Below are positions 9,772 through 18,158 of a stretch of DNA of 64,000 nt, in pieces. Positions within the stretch are counted from its first letter, which is position 1, and each line of letters starts with the position of its first letter. Both the position numbers and the translations under genes were made by a program. Source of the stretch: Rhodopseudomonas palustris HaA2 (lineage in GTDB: Bacteria; Pseudomonadota; Alphaproteobacteria; Rhizobiales; Xanthobacteraceae). The stretch spans positions 1,798,001 through 1,862,000 of the forward strand of contig NC_007778.1 of assembly GCF_000013365.1 (NCBI RefSeq), read 5' to 3'. The notes under the pieces were generated by a model that saw nothing but the letters and a program-made list of their open reading frames with translations, had not been told where the DNA came from and did not search any database.

Positions 9772-11727
9772 ATGCTGACTGGGATCCGTTCATTTTCGTA
9801 TCGCAACTGGATGATCGCAATTCACGACGCCGTTGCGACCGCGGTTGCGGTTCTGCTGAGTTTTTTCCTGCGCTTCGACGGCGAAAATCTGCTGGACCGG
9901 CTGCCGTTGCTGCTCTGGATACTGCCTTACTTCGTCGTCTTCAGTTTTTTCGTTTGTTACGCCTTTCAGCTGACCACGACGAAATGGCGATTCATCTCGA
10001 TTCCCGATCTGCTCAACATCATACGGGCGGCAAGCGTTCTCACGCTTGCGCTGCTCGTGATGGACTACATCTTCCTCGCCCCGAACGTTTACGGTTCCTT
10101 CTTCCTGGGCAAGACGACCATCGTCATCTATTGGGTGCTCGAGGTCTTCCTTCTGTCCGGCTCGCGGATCGCGTATCGCTATTTCCGCTACACGCGCACG
10201 CGCAACAAGGCCCACCAGTTGGACGCCGCGCCGGCGGTGCTGATCGGCCGTGCTGCCGACGCCGAGGTGCTGTTGCGCGGGATCGAAAGCGGCGCCGTCA
10301 AGCGGTTGTGGCCGGTCGGGATCCTTTCGCCCGCCAGATCGGATCGAGGGCAAACCATCCGCGGAATCCCCGTGCTGGGCGGGATCGACGATCTGCCCAA
10401 CGTGGTCGAGGACTTCGCTCATCGCAAGCGGCCGATCGAGCGCGTGGTGATGACGCCGTCGGCATTCGAGGCCGACGCCAAGCCGGAAGCGGTGCTGATG
10501 CGGGCACGCAAGCTGGGGCTCGCCGTCAGCCGTCTTCCATCGCTGGGGGAAAGTCGGGACACCCCCCGCCTCTCGCCGGTGGCGGTGGAGGATCTGCTGC
10601 TGCGGCCCAGCGTCGATATCGACTATGGTCGGCTCGAGAATCTGCTCAACGGCAAATCCATCGTCGTCACCGGCGGTGGCGGCTCGATCGGATTGGAGAT
10701 GTGCGATCGGGTGACCACCTTCGGAGCCGCGCGCCTTCTCGTGATCGAGAACTCGGAGCCGGCCCTGTACGCGGCGATGGAGGCGCTCTCCACCAAGATC
10801 ACCAAGACCAAGATCGACGGCCATATCGCCGACATTCGCGATCGCGCGCGGATCTTTCAGCTCATCATCGAATTCCAGCCGGATCTGGTCTTTCACGCCG
10901 CGGCGCTGAAGCACGTCCCGATCCTCGAACGCGACTGGGGTGAAGGCGTCAAGACCAACATCTTCGGCTCGGTGAATGTCGCGGATGCGGCACGCGCCGC
11001 CAACGCCCAAGCGATGGTGATGATCTCGACCGACAAGGCGATCGAGCCGGTGTCGATGCTGGGTCTCACCAAACGATTCGCCGAATTGTACTGCCAGGGA
11101 ATCGATCGTGAACTCTCCGGCGCCGCGGGCGACGAGCCGGCGATGCGCCTGATCTCCGTGCGCTTCGGAAACGTCCTGGCATCGAACGGCTCGGTGGTAC
11201 CGAAGTTCAAGGCGCAGATCGAAGCCGGCGGGCCGGTGACGGTGACGCATCCCGACATGGTGCGTTACTTCATGACGATCCGCGAAGCCTGCGATCTGGT
11301 GATTACCGCCGCCACCCACGCGCTGAATCCGCAACATGCCGACGCTTCGGTATTCGTTCTGAGCATGGGGCAGCCGGTGAAGATCGTCGATCTCGCGGAT
11401 CGGATGATCCGGCTGTCCGGCCTGCAACCGGGCTACGACATCGACATCGTCTTCACCGGCGTGAGGCCGGGCGAGCGGATGCACGAGATCCTGTTCGCCG
11501 AGCACGAATCCTTCATCGAGATCGGGCTTCCCGGTGTGGTCGCCGCACGACCGAAGGAATTGCCATTGAAGACGCTGCGGCAATGGCTGACCGAACTTGA
11601 GAAGGCCACAACCGAAGGGCGCTACGACTGCGTCGTTGCCATTCTCAAGGACGCGGTTCCGGAGTATCAGGCCGGCGACGCCGCCCAGGACCAGAACAGC
11701 AGTGCGTCAGGCAAGTTAGCTTTGTGA
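9772..11727 (+). CDS. Membrane-bound nucleotide-sugar 4,6-dehydratase, WbpM/PglF/CapD type
   Basis: This 651-residue protein has four predicted membrane segments in the first 140 residues, a linker Rossmann-like domain (about 150-250), and a C-terminal SDR domain starting with GGGGSIG at 301-307. The active site reads TDKAIEPVSMLGLTKR: the catalytic Lys is present and the usual SDR tyrosine is replaced by Met, as in FlaA1/PglF/WbpM enzymes. These convert UDP-GlcNAc to the 4-keto-6-deoxy sugar that starts synthesis of QuiNAc, FucNAc or bacillosamine. It overlaps by 12 bp the 3' end of the convergent phosphoglycosyltransferase gene, and both may serve one O-antigen or capsule pathway. Confidence 0.88.
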   Translation: MLTGIRSFSYRNWMIAIHDAVATAVAVLLSFFLRFDGENLLDRLPLLLWILPYFVVFSFFVCYAFQLTTTKWRFISIPDLLNIIRAASVLTLALLVMDYIFLAPNVYGSFFLGKTTIVIYWVLEVFLLSGSRIAYRYFRYTRTRNKAHQLDAAPAVLIGRAADAEVLLRGIESGAVKRLWPVGILSPARSDRGQTIRGIPVLGGIDDLPNVVEDFAHRKRPIERVVMTPSAFEADAKPEAVLMRARKLGLAVSRLPSLGESRDTPRLSPVAVEDLLLRPSVDIDYGRLENLLNGKSIVVTGGGGSIGLEMCDRVTTFGAARLLVIENSEPALYAAMEALSTKITKTKIDGHIADIRDRARIFQLIIEFQPDLVFHAAALKHVPILERDWGEGVKTNIFGSVNVADAARAANAQAMVMISTDKAIEPVSMLGLTKRFAELYCQGIDRELSGAAGDEPAMRLISVRFGNVLASNGSVVPKFKAQIEAGGPVTVTHPDMVRYFMTIREACDLVITAATHALNPQHADASVFVLSMGQPVKIVDLADRMIRLSGLQPGYDIDIVFTGVRPGERMHEILFAEHESFIEIGLPGVVAARPKELPLKTLRQWLTELEKATTEGRYDCVVAILKDAVPEYQAGDAAQDQNSSASGKLAL

Positions 11728-12735
11728 TCGCCGCGGCCGGGCAAAGCGAGTGAGCAGAACCGCCACGAGACCGACTCCGCAGACCAGCGCGACAGCGTCC
11801 GCGGCCGGCGACGACAGGACGACAGAGGCGATTGCCAGCGCCGCCAACGCGAGGTTGGTCAGGAAAACCCGAACCACGACGTCGATGACCGAGTAGCCGT
11901 TGTCGGTGGCGCGTTGATAGAAATGGGAGCGGTGGGCGCGCCAGAAAGCTTCACGCCGGACCAGCCGCCTCAGCAAAGTGATCGAACTGTCCGCGAGATA
12001 ATAGAGCGGAAGCAGGAACGCTGCCGCGATGTGTCCGTCGAACGCCAGTTGCAGCAAGCACCAGCCCAGCAACAATCCGATCGGTAGGCTTCCGACATCG
12101 CCCAGGAAAACCTTGGCCACGGGCCGATTGAACGGCGCAAAGCCCAGCATCGAGCCGGCGAGCGCAGCTGCGACGAGAATCCCGGTGGAAGGTGAGTCGA
12201 GCAGCAGGCCGATCGCCACCAGCGTCAGAGAGACCGGAACGATCTCGGCCACCGTGATCAGATCCAGGCCGTCCATGAAATTGACGAGATTGACGAACCA
12301 CAGGCCGGCGACCAGAAGCACGATGCGCTCCACGACGACCGGCAGCAACGGGACCAGTTGCAGCTGGTCGGGAAGGGCGAAGACGACGGCGCCGACGGAG
12401 AACGCCTGAAGCACCAGCCTTGGAAGCACCGGCAACGGCCTGATGTCGTCGATCGCTCCCACCACAGCGATGACCACAGTGGAGAAGAAGAGCAACAGCG
12501 GGAGCTGCGTCGACGGCGTGCCGACAGCAATCGCCGATCCGGCGACCGCGAGGGTCGCGCAAACGACTGCGATACCGGCGCCCTGCGGAGTCGGAGTGCG
12601 GTGGGACGAGCGTGCATTCGGACGCGCCAGTGCGTATCGGCGAAGCAGGGGCATCGTCGCCACGATGAGCGCCGCGCAGCACAACGAAGCCGTCGTGAGC
12701 ACTACGAGCGCGAGCAACCCGGGCGACAGAGTCAT
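11716..12735 (-). CDS. WecA/WbpL-type polyprenyl-phosphate N-acetylhexosamine-1-phosphate transferase
   Basis: This polytopic protein of 339 residues belongs to the MraY/WecA superfamily (about 10 membrane helices). It transfers a sugar 1-phosphate from a UDP-sugar to undecaprenyl phosphate to begin a lipid-linked glycan. Visible motifs are SSHRTPTPQGAGIA near residue 45, the Mg-binding FMDGLD at 153-158, FLGDVGSLPIG at about 210-220, and the basic loop HRSHFYQRATDNG near the C-terminus. The last lacks MraY-specific features, so peptidoglycan synthesis is unlikely. Pairing with the adjacent WbpM-like dehydratase suggests O-antigen initiation with a 6-deoxy-HexNAc, as in Pseudomonas WbpL/WbpM. 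Confidence 0.87.
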   Translation of the reverse strand: MTLSPGLLALVVLTTASLCCAALIVATMPLLRRYALARPNARSSHRTPTPQGAGIAVVCATLAVAGSAIAVGTPSTQLPLLLFFSTVVIAVVGAIDDIRPLPVLPRLVLQAFSVGAVVFALPDQLQLVPLLPVVVERIVLLVAGLWFVNLVNFMDGLDLITVAEIVPVSLTLVAIGLLLDSPSTGILVAAALAGSMLGFAPFNRPVAKVFLGDVGSLPIGLLLGWCLLQLAFDGHIAAAFLLPLYYLADSSITLLRRLVRREAFWRAHRSHFYQRATDNGYSVIDVVVRVFLTNLALAALAIASVVLSSPAADAVALVCGVGLVAVLLTRFARPRRSQS

Positions 12736-12786
12736 GGCGCGGCGCTCGTCGCGCGATCCGGCGATGGCAGCGCTGCGATCATGGCT

Positions 12787-13746
12787 TCACTCCCGAACCT
12801 CGATCGCGACGTCGCCCTTGGCGGCCTTCTCTGCGCTGACCACCCAGATCAGCCCACCGATCGCGCCGACCACGAAGTACACCGCGCCGAAAAGCAGCGA
12901 GACGTTGACGCCTTCGTTGGAGCCAAGGCCCGCATAGGAGAAGGCGAGTCCCATACTGGCTTCGCGGAGCCCCCAGCCGGCGATCGAGATCGGGATCATG
13001 GTGATCAGCATCACCGGTGGAATCAACTGGAGCAGTTGACCGAAGTCCGCGGGCGCATCGATCGCGCGCGCGACGCACCAGGCGATCACCACGGCGAGCA
13101 CATGGATCAGCAGCGAGATCGCAGCGACCATCGCCCCTTGGCGTCGCTTGAACAGGATCCGGCTCGCGATCTGCGAGCAGCTGTAGAAATGCCGTGTCGC
13201 CCAGACACGCGTCAGCAATTCGAACGGCAGCAGGTGCAGTAGCAGGAACACCAGGCCTGCCGCGAGTGCTGCTGCATCGAGCAGAACCAGTCCGAGCCGG
13301 CCTTCGGGATTGGCGATCAGGTTGAGCGACCACGGCAGCGCGAACAGGATCAGCGCCGCGAGTGCGATCAGGCCGATGGCGCGGTCGACGAACACGGAAT
13401 AGGTCGCGGCGCGCCAGCCGGCGCCGGCCCGGGCGACCAGCCACAGTCGCATCGCGTCGCCGCCGATCGCCGAGGGCAGGGTCTGGTTGAAGAACGACCC
13501 GATCATGTTGTAGCGCATCGCCTGCATCTTGCTCAGCGGAGCGCCGCAGTCGGCGCCGACCGCGCGCCAGCGCAGCGCGCCGGCGAATACCTGCAGGACC
13601 GCGACCGTGACCGCAATGGCGAGCCATCCGGCGCTTTCGGCGTTGAGCCGCGCGGTCAGATCGGCAAAGTTGGTCTCGCGCAGCGCGAAATACAACAGCG
13701 CCACCGAAACCAAGATCTTGGCCGCAGAGAGTAGAAGCCGGCGCAT
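12787..13746 (-). CDS. UPF0104/AglD-type lysylphosphatidylglycerol synthase transmembrane-domain protein
   Basis: This 319-residue, strongly hydrophobic protein has about eight membrane helices. It matches the LPG_synthase_TM family through SFFNQTLPSAIGGDAMRLWL and the later PISIAGWGLREASMGLAF. Stand-alone members of this family commonly sit in polysaccharide or hopanoid/lipid gene clusters; their biochemical role is mostly unknown and they lack the cytosolic transferase domain of MprF. The start at 13746 (MRRLLLSAAKIL) was preferred over an open upstream extension of low-complexity residues. It follows the WecA-like gene on the same strand (52 bp apart), so co-transcription is likely. Confidence 0.85.
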   Translation of the reverse strand: MRRLLLSAAKILVSVALLYFALRETNFADLTARLNAESAGWLAIAVTVAVLQVFAGALRWRAVGADCGAPLSKMQAMRYNMIGSFFNQTLPSAIGGDAMRLWLVARAGAGWRAATYSVFVDRAIGLIALAALILFALPWSLNLIANPEGRLGLVLLDAAALAAGLVFLLLHLLPFELLTRVWATRHFYSCSQIASRILFKRRQGAMVAAISLLIHVLAVVIAWCVARAIDAPADFGQLLQLIPPVMLITMIPISIAGWGLREASMGLAFSYAGLGSNEGVNVSLLFGAVYFVVGAIGGLIWVVSAEKAAKGDVAIEVRE

Positions 13747-13891
13747 GGGGGCCCGTGGAGTCGGGGGTTGCAAGACTGGCGTACAGCTCGGTGAACGCGG
13801 CGTGGAGGTCGCTGCCTTGGTATGGTTTCGGGTGGAATCTTGCAAGTGCAGTGCACTCGGCGCGCCAGCCGCAGGTCGGTCGGACGAACTG

Positions 13892-14092
13892 ATGCCTGTC
13901 GTCATCCTGCTTCTGCAGCAGCTCTGCCGCGCCGCGCGACGAGTTTTGTTGCTGATTCAGCCGGACGACGTGCCTGAAACGTTCGTCGGTGTCGGCGACT
14001 TGAACCGCGACGTCGGGTTCAAGCAGGAAACCGCGATTGACGACGGAATCAGGGCGTTCGTGGCCTGGTACCGCGCCCATCAAAACGTCTAA
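13892..14092 (+). pseudogene. C-terminal remnant of a NAD-dependent nucleotide-sugar epimerase
   Basis: In this frame the last 66 codons before a TAA resemble the end of UDP-glucuronate 4-epimerase-type proteins. They show QPDDVPETFVGVGDLNRDVG, then GFKQETAIDDGIRAFVAWYR; the family usually reads QPGDVP-T-ADV--L-RDVGFKP-TPIE-GI--FV-WYR. Nothing upstream in any frame encodes the Rossmann domain, which would lie across the UPF0104 gene on the other strand. The gene is therefore a 3' fragment left by deletion or rearrangement in the polysaccharide cluster. Recognition is by eye; a protein search would settle it. Confidence 0.6.
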
Positions 14093-14166
14093 TGTGTCCC
14101 GCGGGGCTCGCAATCTCGTTGTAATTCTCTGAATCAAAACGTGTTTGGGCAATTTCCGGGGCTCAT

Positions 14167-14182
14167 CGCCACATCTGTGGCG
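14167..14182. repeat. Short perfect hairpin between epimerase remnant and oxidoreductase gene
   Basis: A seven-base stem (cgccaca / tgtggcg) with a two-base loop lies 44 bp before the oxidoreductase start. It has no T-run, so it is not an obvious intrinsic terminator. It is bracketed by an imperfect direct repeat (gcaatttccg) near 14149 and 14203. Confidence 0.4.
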
Positions 14183-14225
14183 GCATGCTAGGAAGCCGCA
14201 TCCGCAATTTCCGAGGCATCACGCC

Positions 14226-15224
14226 ATGACGTCCCCATCTGATTCGGTCACGAAATCCCCGCTCCGGGTCGGCGTCATTGGCGCCGGCGTCATGGGAACC
14301 AATCATGGGCGGGTGCTGGCCGGATTACCGGGGGTGACGCTGGTCGGCATCGTCGATCCGCTGGACGAGCATCGCAACCGGGCGGTCGAGTTGATCGGCT
14401 GCAAGACTTTCGCAACGGTGGACGAACTGTTGCTCGCGGGCGTCGACGCGGTGACGATCGCGGCGCCGACGCATCTGCATCACGAGATCGCGCTGACCTG
14501 TCTCGGCCGCGGCATTCATTCGCTCGTGGAGAAACCGATCGCCTCGACCGTCGCGGAGGGGCGCGAGATCGTCGCCGCCGCCCGCAAAGCCGGCGTCACG
14601 TTGATGGTCGGGCACGTCGAGCGCTTCAACCCGGCGGTCGCGGCGATCAAGCAGGCGATCCGCAATGAGGACATCCTGTCGATCGGCATCACCCGAGTCG
14701 GGCCGTTTCCGCCGCGAATGTCCAATGTCGGGGTCGTGATCGATCTCGCCGTGCACGACATCGACCTGATCCGCTGGTTCACCGATTCCGAGATCACCGA
14801 GGTTCAGCCGCAGCTCTCCAGCGCGATCGCCGAGCGCGAGGACATCGCGCTGCTGCAGTTTCGGACCGCCTCGGGCGTGCTCGCCCACATCAACACCAAC
14901 TGGCTGACGCCCTTCAAGGCGCGCACCGTGACGGTCGCGACCCGCGGCAAGTATGTGATGGGCGATCTGCTCACGCGGCAAGTGACCGAGTGCTTCGGCT
15001 TCAAGGCCGACGGCAGCTATTCGATGCGGCATCTGCCGGTCGGGCACGACGAGCCGCTGCGCGCCGAATTGATCGCCTTCCTGAACGCCGTCCGTAGCAA
15101 TGGCGTGCCGGCCGTTACCGGCGAGGAAGGGGTCGCCAGCCTCGAGATCGCCATCCAGTGTCTGGAGCAGCCGCCGAAAGTCGCCGCGGGCGGCCGTAAA
15201 GAGCCGCTGCGCGCCGCCGGCTAG
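14226..15224 (+). CDS. Gfo/Idh/MocA-family oxidoreductase, GnnA-like
   Basis: This NAD(P)-dependent sugar dehydrogenase has 332 residues. The dinucleotide loop GVIGAGVMGTNHGRV is at about 16-30, and the family EKP motif is at about 102-104 in SLVEKPIAS. The motif GHVERFNPAV and the histidine in LAVHDIDLIRWF complete the active site. The next gene on the same strand is a PLP sugar aminotransferase. Such a pair oxidises C3 of UDP-GlcNAc and then transaminates it, giving UDP-2-acetamido-3-amino-glucose (GnnA/GnnB) used to make amide-linked lipid A. WbpB/WlbA-like roles in UDP-GlcNAcA pathways are the alternative. The start at 14226 removes an unconserved upstream extension. Confidence 0.82.
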   Translation: MTSPSDSVTKSPLRVGVIGAGVMGTNHGRVLAGLPGVTLVGIVDPLDEHRNRAVELIGCKTFATVDELLLAGVDAVTIAAPTHLHHEIALTCLGRGIHSLVEKPIASTVAEGREIVAAARKAGVTLMVGHVERFNPAVAAIKQAIRNEDILSIGITRVGPFPPRMSNVGVVIDLAVHDIDLIRWFTDSEITEVQPQLSSAIAEREDIALLQFRTASGVLAHINTNWLTPFKARTVTVATRGKYVMGDLLTRQVTECFGFKADGSYSMRHLPVGHDEPLRAELIAFLNAVRSNGVPAVTGEEGVASLEIAIQCLEQPPKVAAGGRKEPLRAAG

Positions 15225-15287
15225 GCGCCGCCCACTCATCGCGCGCCGCCAGGCGCATTGTCGTTCCGATTCATCAAGCCGAGTGCC

Positions 15288-16439
15288 ATGAACCAGCATC
15301 TTCGTACCGATCCCGTGCCTTTCGTCGACATCGGCGCCCAGCGCCGCCGGATCGGCCAGTCCATCGACGATGCCGTCGGTCGCGTGCTGGCGCACTGCCA
15401 GTTCATCGGCGGACCGGAAGTCGCGGAGTTCGAGGCCAAGCTCGCGGCCTATACCGGCGCCAAGCACGTCATCGGCTGCGCCAACGGCACCGATGCGCTG
15501 CTGATGGTGTTGATGGCCAAGGGCGTCGGCCCTGGCGATGCGGTGTTCTGCCCGTCCTTCACCTTCTGCGCCACGGTCTCGCCGGCAGCGCGCACGGGCG
15601 CGACGCCGATCCTGGTCGACGTCGACGAAGCCACGTTCACCATCGACATCGCCTCGTTGAAGCGTGCCATCGTCACAGCCAAAAAGCTCGGCCTCAGGCC
15701 GAAGGCGGTCATCCCCGTCGATCTGTTCGGCCAACCCGCGGACCACGCCGCGATCGCCGCGATCGCCGAGGCCGAGGGCCTGTTCGTGCTCGACGATGCG
15801 GCGCAAAGCATGGGCGCCAGGTACAAAGGCAAGCGCCTCGGCACTTTCGGCGCGGCGACGACGACCAGCTTCTTTCCTGCGAAGCCGCTCGGTTGCTATG
15901 GCGATGGCGGCGCGATCTTCACGGACGACGACCAGCTCGCCGCCGATCTGCGCAGCATCCGCGTGCACGGCCAGGGCTCCGATAAATACGACAATATCCG
16001 CCTCGGCCTGACCGGTCGGCTCGATACCATCCAGGCCGCGGTGCTGCTCGAGAAGCTGAAGATTTTCGAGGACGAGATCGTCGCCCGCAACAAGGTGGCG
16101 GAACGCTATGCGCAAAGCCTCGGCAACATCGTGACCGTGCCGCGCGTTGCCGATGGCAATACGTCGATCTGGGCCTGCTACACCATCCGGCTGCCCAGGG
16201 GCACGGACCGCGACGCCTTCGCGGCAACGCTGAAGGCGCAAGGCGTGCCGACCGCAGTCTACTACGGCAAATCCGTGCACATGCAGTCCGCTTACGGCAT
16301 GTTCCCGGTGGCCGAGGGTGGCCTGCCGGTGTGTGAGGCGCTCTCTGCGGACGTCATCAGCCTGCCGGTTCACGCCTATCTGGACGAGGCCACCCAGGAT
16401 CGCGTCATCGCGGCCGTGCGAAGCGCGGTGGCAAGCTAA
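15288..16439 (+). CDS. DegT/DnrJ/EryC1/StrS-family sugar aminotransferase, GnnB-like
   Basis: This 383-residue PLP-dependent aminotransferase acts on a keto-sugar nucleotide. CANGTDALLM (about 64-73) contacts the cofactor phosphate, VLDDAAQSMGA (about 167-177) carries the PLP-stacking Asp/Ala region, and the Schiff-base lysine is K199 in SFFPAKPLGCYGDGG. The start at 15288 gives PVPFVDIGAQ, the usual family beginning. It is 63 bp downstream of the Gfo/Idh oxidoreductase, and the two likely act in sequence (3-keto formation then 3-amination). Rhodopseudomonas lipid A is known to contain 2,3-diamino-2,3-dideoxyglucose, which supports a GnnB role, although WbpE/WlbC-type function is not excluded. 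Confidence 0.85.
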   Translation: MNQHLRTDPVPFVDIGAQRRRIGQSIDDAVGRVLAHCQFIGGPEVAEFEAKLAAYTGAKHVIGCANGTDALLMVLMAKGVGPGDAVFCPSFTFCATVSPAARTGATPILVDVDEATFTIDIASLKRAIVTAKKLGLRPKAVIPVDLFGQPADHAAIAAIAEAEGLFVLDDAAQSMGARYKGKRLGTFGAATTTSFFPAKPLGCYGDGGAIFTDDDQLAADLRSIRVHGQGSDKYDNIRLGLTGRLDTIQAAVLLEKLKIFEDEIVARNKVAERYAQSLGNIVTVPRVADGNTSIWACYTIRLPRGTDRDAFAATLKAQGVPTAVYYGKSVHMQSAYGMFPVAEGGLPVCEALSADVISLPVHAYLDEATQDRVIAAVRSAVAS

Positions 16440-16445
16440 AGCACC

Positions 16446-16544
16446 GTCATTCCGGGGCGCTCGCGAAAGCGAGCGAACCCGGAATCTGAAACCCGCACAA
16501 TCGCGGGATTCCGGGTTCGCGCCTTCGGCGCGCCCCGGAATGAC
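16446..16544. repeat. Long palindromic intergenic element with two internal hairpins
   Basis: The two ends are perfect inverted copies (gtcattccggggcgc and gcgccccggaatgac). Inside lie two further compact hairpins (cgctcgcgaaagcgagcg and a gcgcgcc/ggcgcgc stem) and an additional pair gaacccggaat / attccgggttc. The whole can fold into a cruciform or multi-branched RNA between the aminotransferase gene and murJ. It resembles the REP/RIME-like palindromic elements scattered in Bradyrhizobium-type genomes. Confidence 0.75.
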
Positions 16545-16614
16545 TGCGGGGAAGCTGGCTCTCGGCACTCATTCCCGGTTTTGCGGTCTCGCCACTTCCT
16601 GTAGAAGCGAGCCT

Positions 16615-18144
16615 ATGCTCAGGCGCATTTTCACCGTCGGCGGCTTCACCCTCCTGTCGCGTGTGACCGGCTTTGCCCGCGACATCCTGCTCGCGGCGAT
16701 TCTCGGCGCAGGCCCGATCGCCGACGCCTTCTTCGTGGCGCTGCGGCTGCCCAATCATTTCCGGGCGATATTCGCCGAGGGCGCCTTCAATGCCGCCTTC
16801 GTGCCGGCCTATGCCCACGTCCACGGCGAGAAGGGCGAGACGTCGGCGAAGCTGTTCGCCGACCGCATCTTCACGCTGCTGTTCGCGTCGCAGCTCGTGC
16901 TGTTGGCGGTGGCGCTGGTGTTCATGCCGCAACTGATGAGCGTCCTGGCGCCGGGCTTCACCGACGATCCGGCGCAGCGCGCGCTGGCGATCGAGCTGAC
17001 GCGCATCACCTTCCCCTATCTGCTGCTGATCACGCTGGTGACGCTGTATGGCGGCATTCTCAACGTGATGCAGCGCTTCGCCAGCGCGGCGGCGGCGTCG
17101 ATCTTCCTGAACATTTCGATGATGGCGACGCTGGCGCTCGCCGCCTTCTTCCCGACCGCCGGCCACGCCGCCGCCTGGGGCGTGCTGATCTCCGGCTTCC
17201 TGCAGTACTTCTTGCTCGCCGGCGATCTTTCGCTGCATGGCGGGCTGCCGCGCTTCGCCCGGCCGAAGCTCGACGTCGATGTCCGCGCCTTCTTCCGCGC
17301 ATTGGGACCGGCGACGGTCGGTTCGATGGGCACGCAGCTCGCGCTGTTCGCCGACACCATCATCGCCACCTTCCTGCCGGTCGGCGCGCTGTCGGCGCTG
17401 TACTACGCCGATCGCCTCAACCAGTTGCCAATCGGGGTGATCGGCATCGCCATCGGCACGGTGCTGCTCCCGGAGATGTCGCGGCAGCTCACGGCCGGCG
17501 ACGATGCCGGCGCCAAGGCCTCGCAGCGGCGCGCCTTCGAGTTCACGCTGCTGTTCTCGGTGCCGTTCGTCGCCGCGTTTCTCACGGTGCCGGACGCGAT
17601 CATGCGAGCGATGTTCGCGCGCGGCGCCTTCACCCGGGCGGACGCGATCGCGGCCGGGGCGACGTTGGCGGCCTATGCGATCGCGCTGATTCCGTTCGTG
17701 CTGATCCGCAGCGCGGTGGCGCCGTTCTACGCCCGCAAGGACACCGCGACGCCGGTGAAGGCGGCGCTCACCGGCGTCGCCGCCAATGTGGTGCTGAAGG
17801 TGCTGCTGATGGGGCCGCTGGCGCAGGTCGGGCTCGCGCTCGCCACCGCCGCCGGCGCCTGGATCAACCTGCTGCTGGTGATCTTCTTCTCGGTGCGCGC
17901 CGGCTATCTCGAATTCGACCGCGCGCTCTCTTCGGCGATCGTCAAGTTTCTCGCGACCGGCCTGCTGCTCGGCGCGGCACTGTGGGCGACCGCATGGTTC
18001 GCCGCGCCGTATCTCGCGCAATTGCCGTCGCTGCGCGACGAGGCCGCGCTGCTGCTGCTGATCGGCGTCGGCGCCGTGGTTTACGGCGCCGCGATTCTCG
18101 TGTTGTTCGGGCCGCGCTGGATCAAGGCGCTGCTGCGGGGTTGA
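16615..18144 (+). CDS. murJ: Lipid II flippase
   Basis: This MOP-superfamily integral membrane protein of 509 residues with about 14 helices flips the undecaprenyl-linked peptidoglycan precursor across the inner membrane. The N-terminal FTLLSRVTGFARDILLAAIL and RLPNHFRAIFAEGAFNAAFVP are the MurJ/MviN hallmarks with the essential Arg residues. YYADRLNQLPIGVIGIAIGTVLLPEMS is the conserved TM8-9 segment. The start at 16615 is the first ATG after the palindromic element; the long upstream open frame runs through the aminotransferase gene in another frame. The 3' end faces the carbamoyltransferase gene only 7 bp away. Confidence 0.93.
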   Translation: MLRRIFTVGGFTLLSRVTGFARDILLAAILGAGPIADAFFVALRLPNHFRAIFAEGAFNAAFVPAYAHVHGEKGETSAKLFADRIFTLLFASQLVLLAVALVFMPQLMSVLAPGFTDDPAQRALAIELTRITFPYLLLITLVTLYGGILNVMQRFASAAAASIFLNISMMATLALAAFFPTAGHAAAWGVLISGFLQYFLLAGDLSLHGGLPRFARPKLDVDVRAFFRALGPATVGSMGTQLALFADTIIATFLPVGALSALYYADRLNQLPIGVIGIAIGTVLLPEMSRQLTAGDDAGAKASQRRAFEFTLLFSVPFVAAFLTVPDAIMRAMFARGAFTRADAIAAGATLAAYAIALIPFVLIRSAVAPFYARKDTATPVKAALTGVAANVVLKVLLMGPLAQVGLALATAAGAWINLLLVIFFSVRAGYLEFDRALSSAIVKFLATGLLLGAALWATAWFAAPYLAQLPSLRDEAALLLLIGVGAVVYGAAILVLFGPRWIKALLRG

Positions 18145-18158
18145 TCAAACCTCAACCC
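18138..18158. terminator. Hairpin spanning the facing stop codons of murJ and the carbamoyltransferase
   Basis: A seven-base stem (gggttga / tcaaccc) with a seven-base loop covers the stop codons of both convergent genes. There is no T-run on either side, so a bidirectional terminator is a guess from position. Confidence 0.35.

Noticed and set aside
14325-16568. A 747-codon minus-strand open frame opposite the oxidoreductase and aminotransferase
   Set aside because: Both plus-strand genes have intact catalytic motifs, and the minus product looks like codon-usage shadow.
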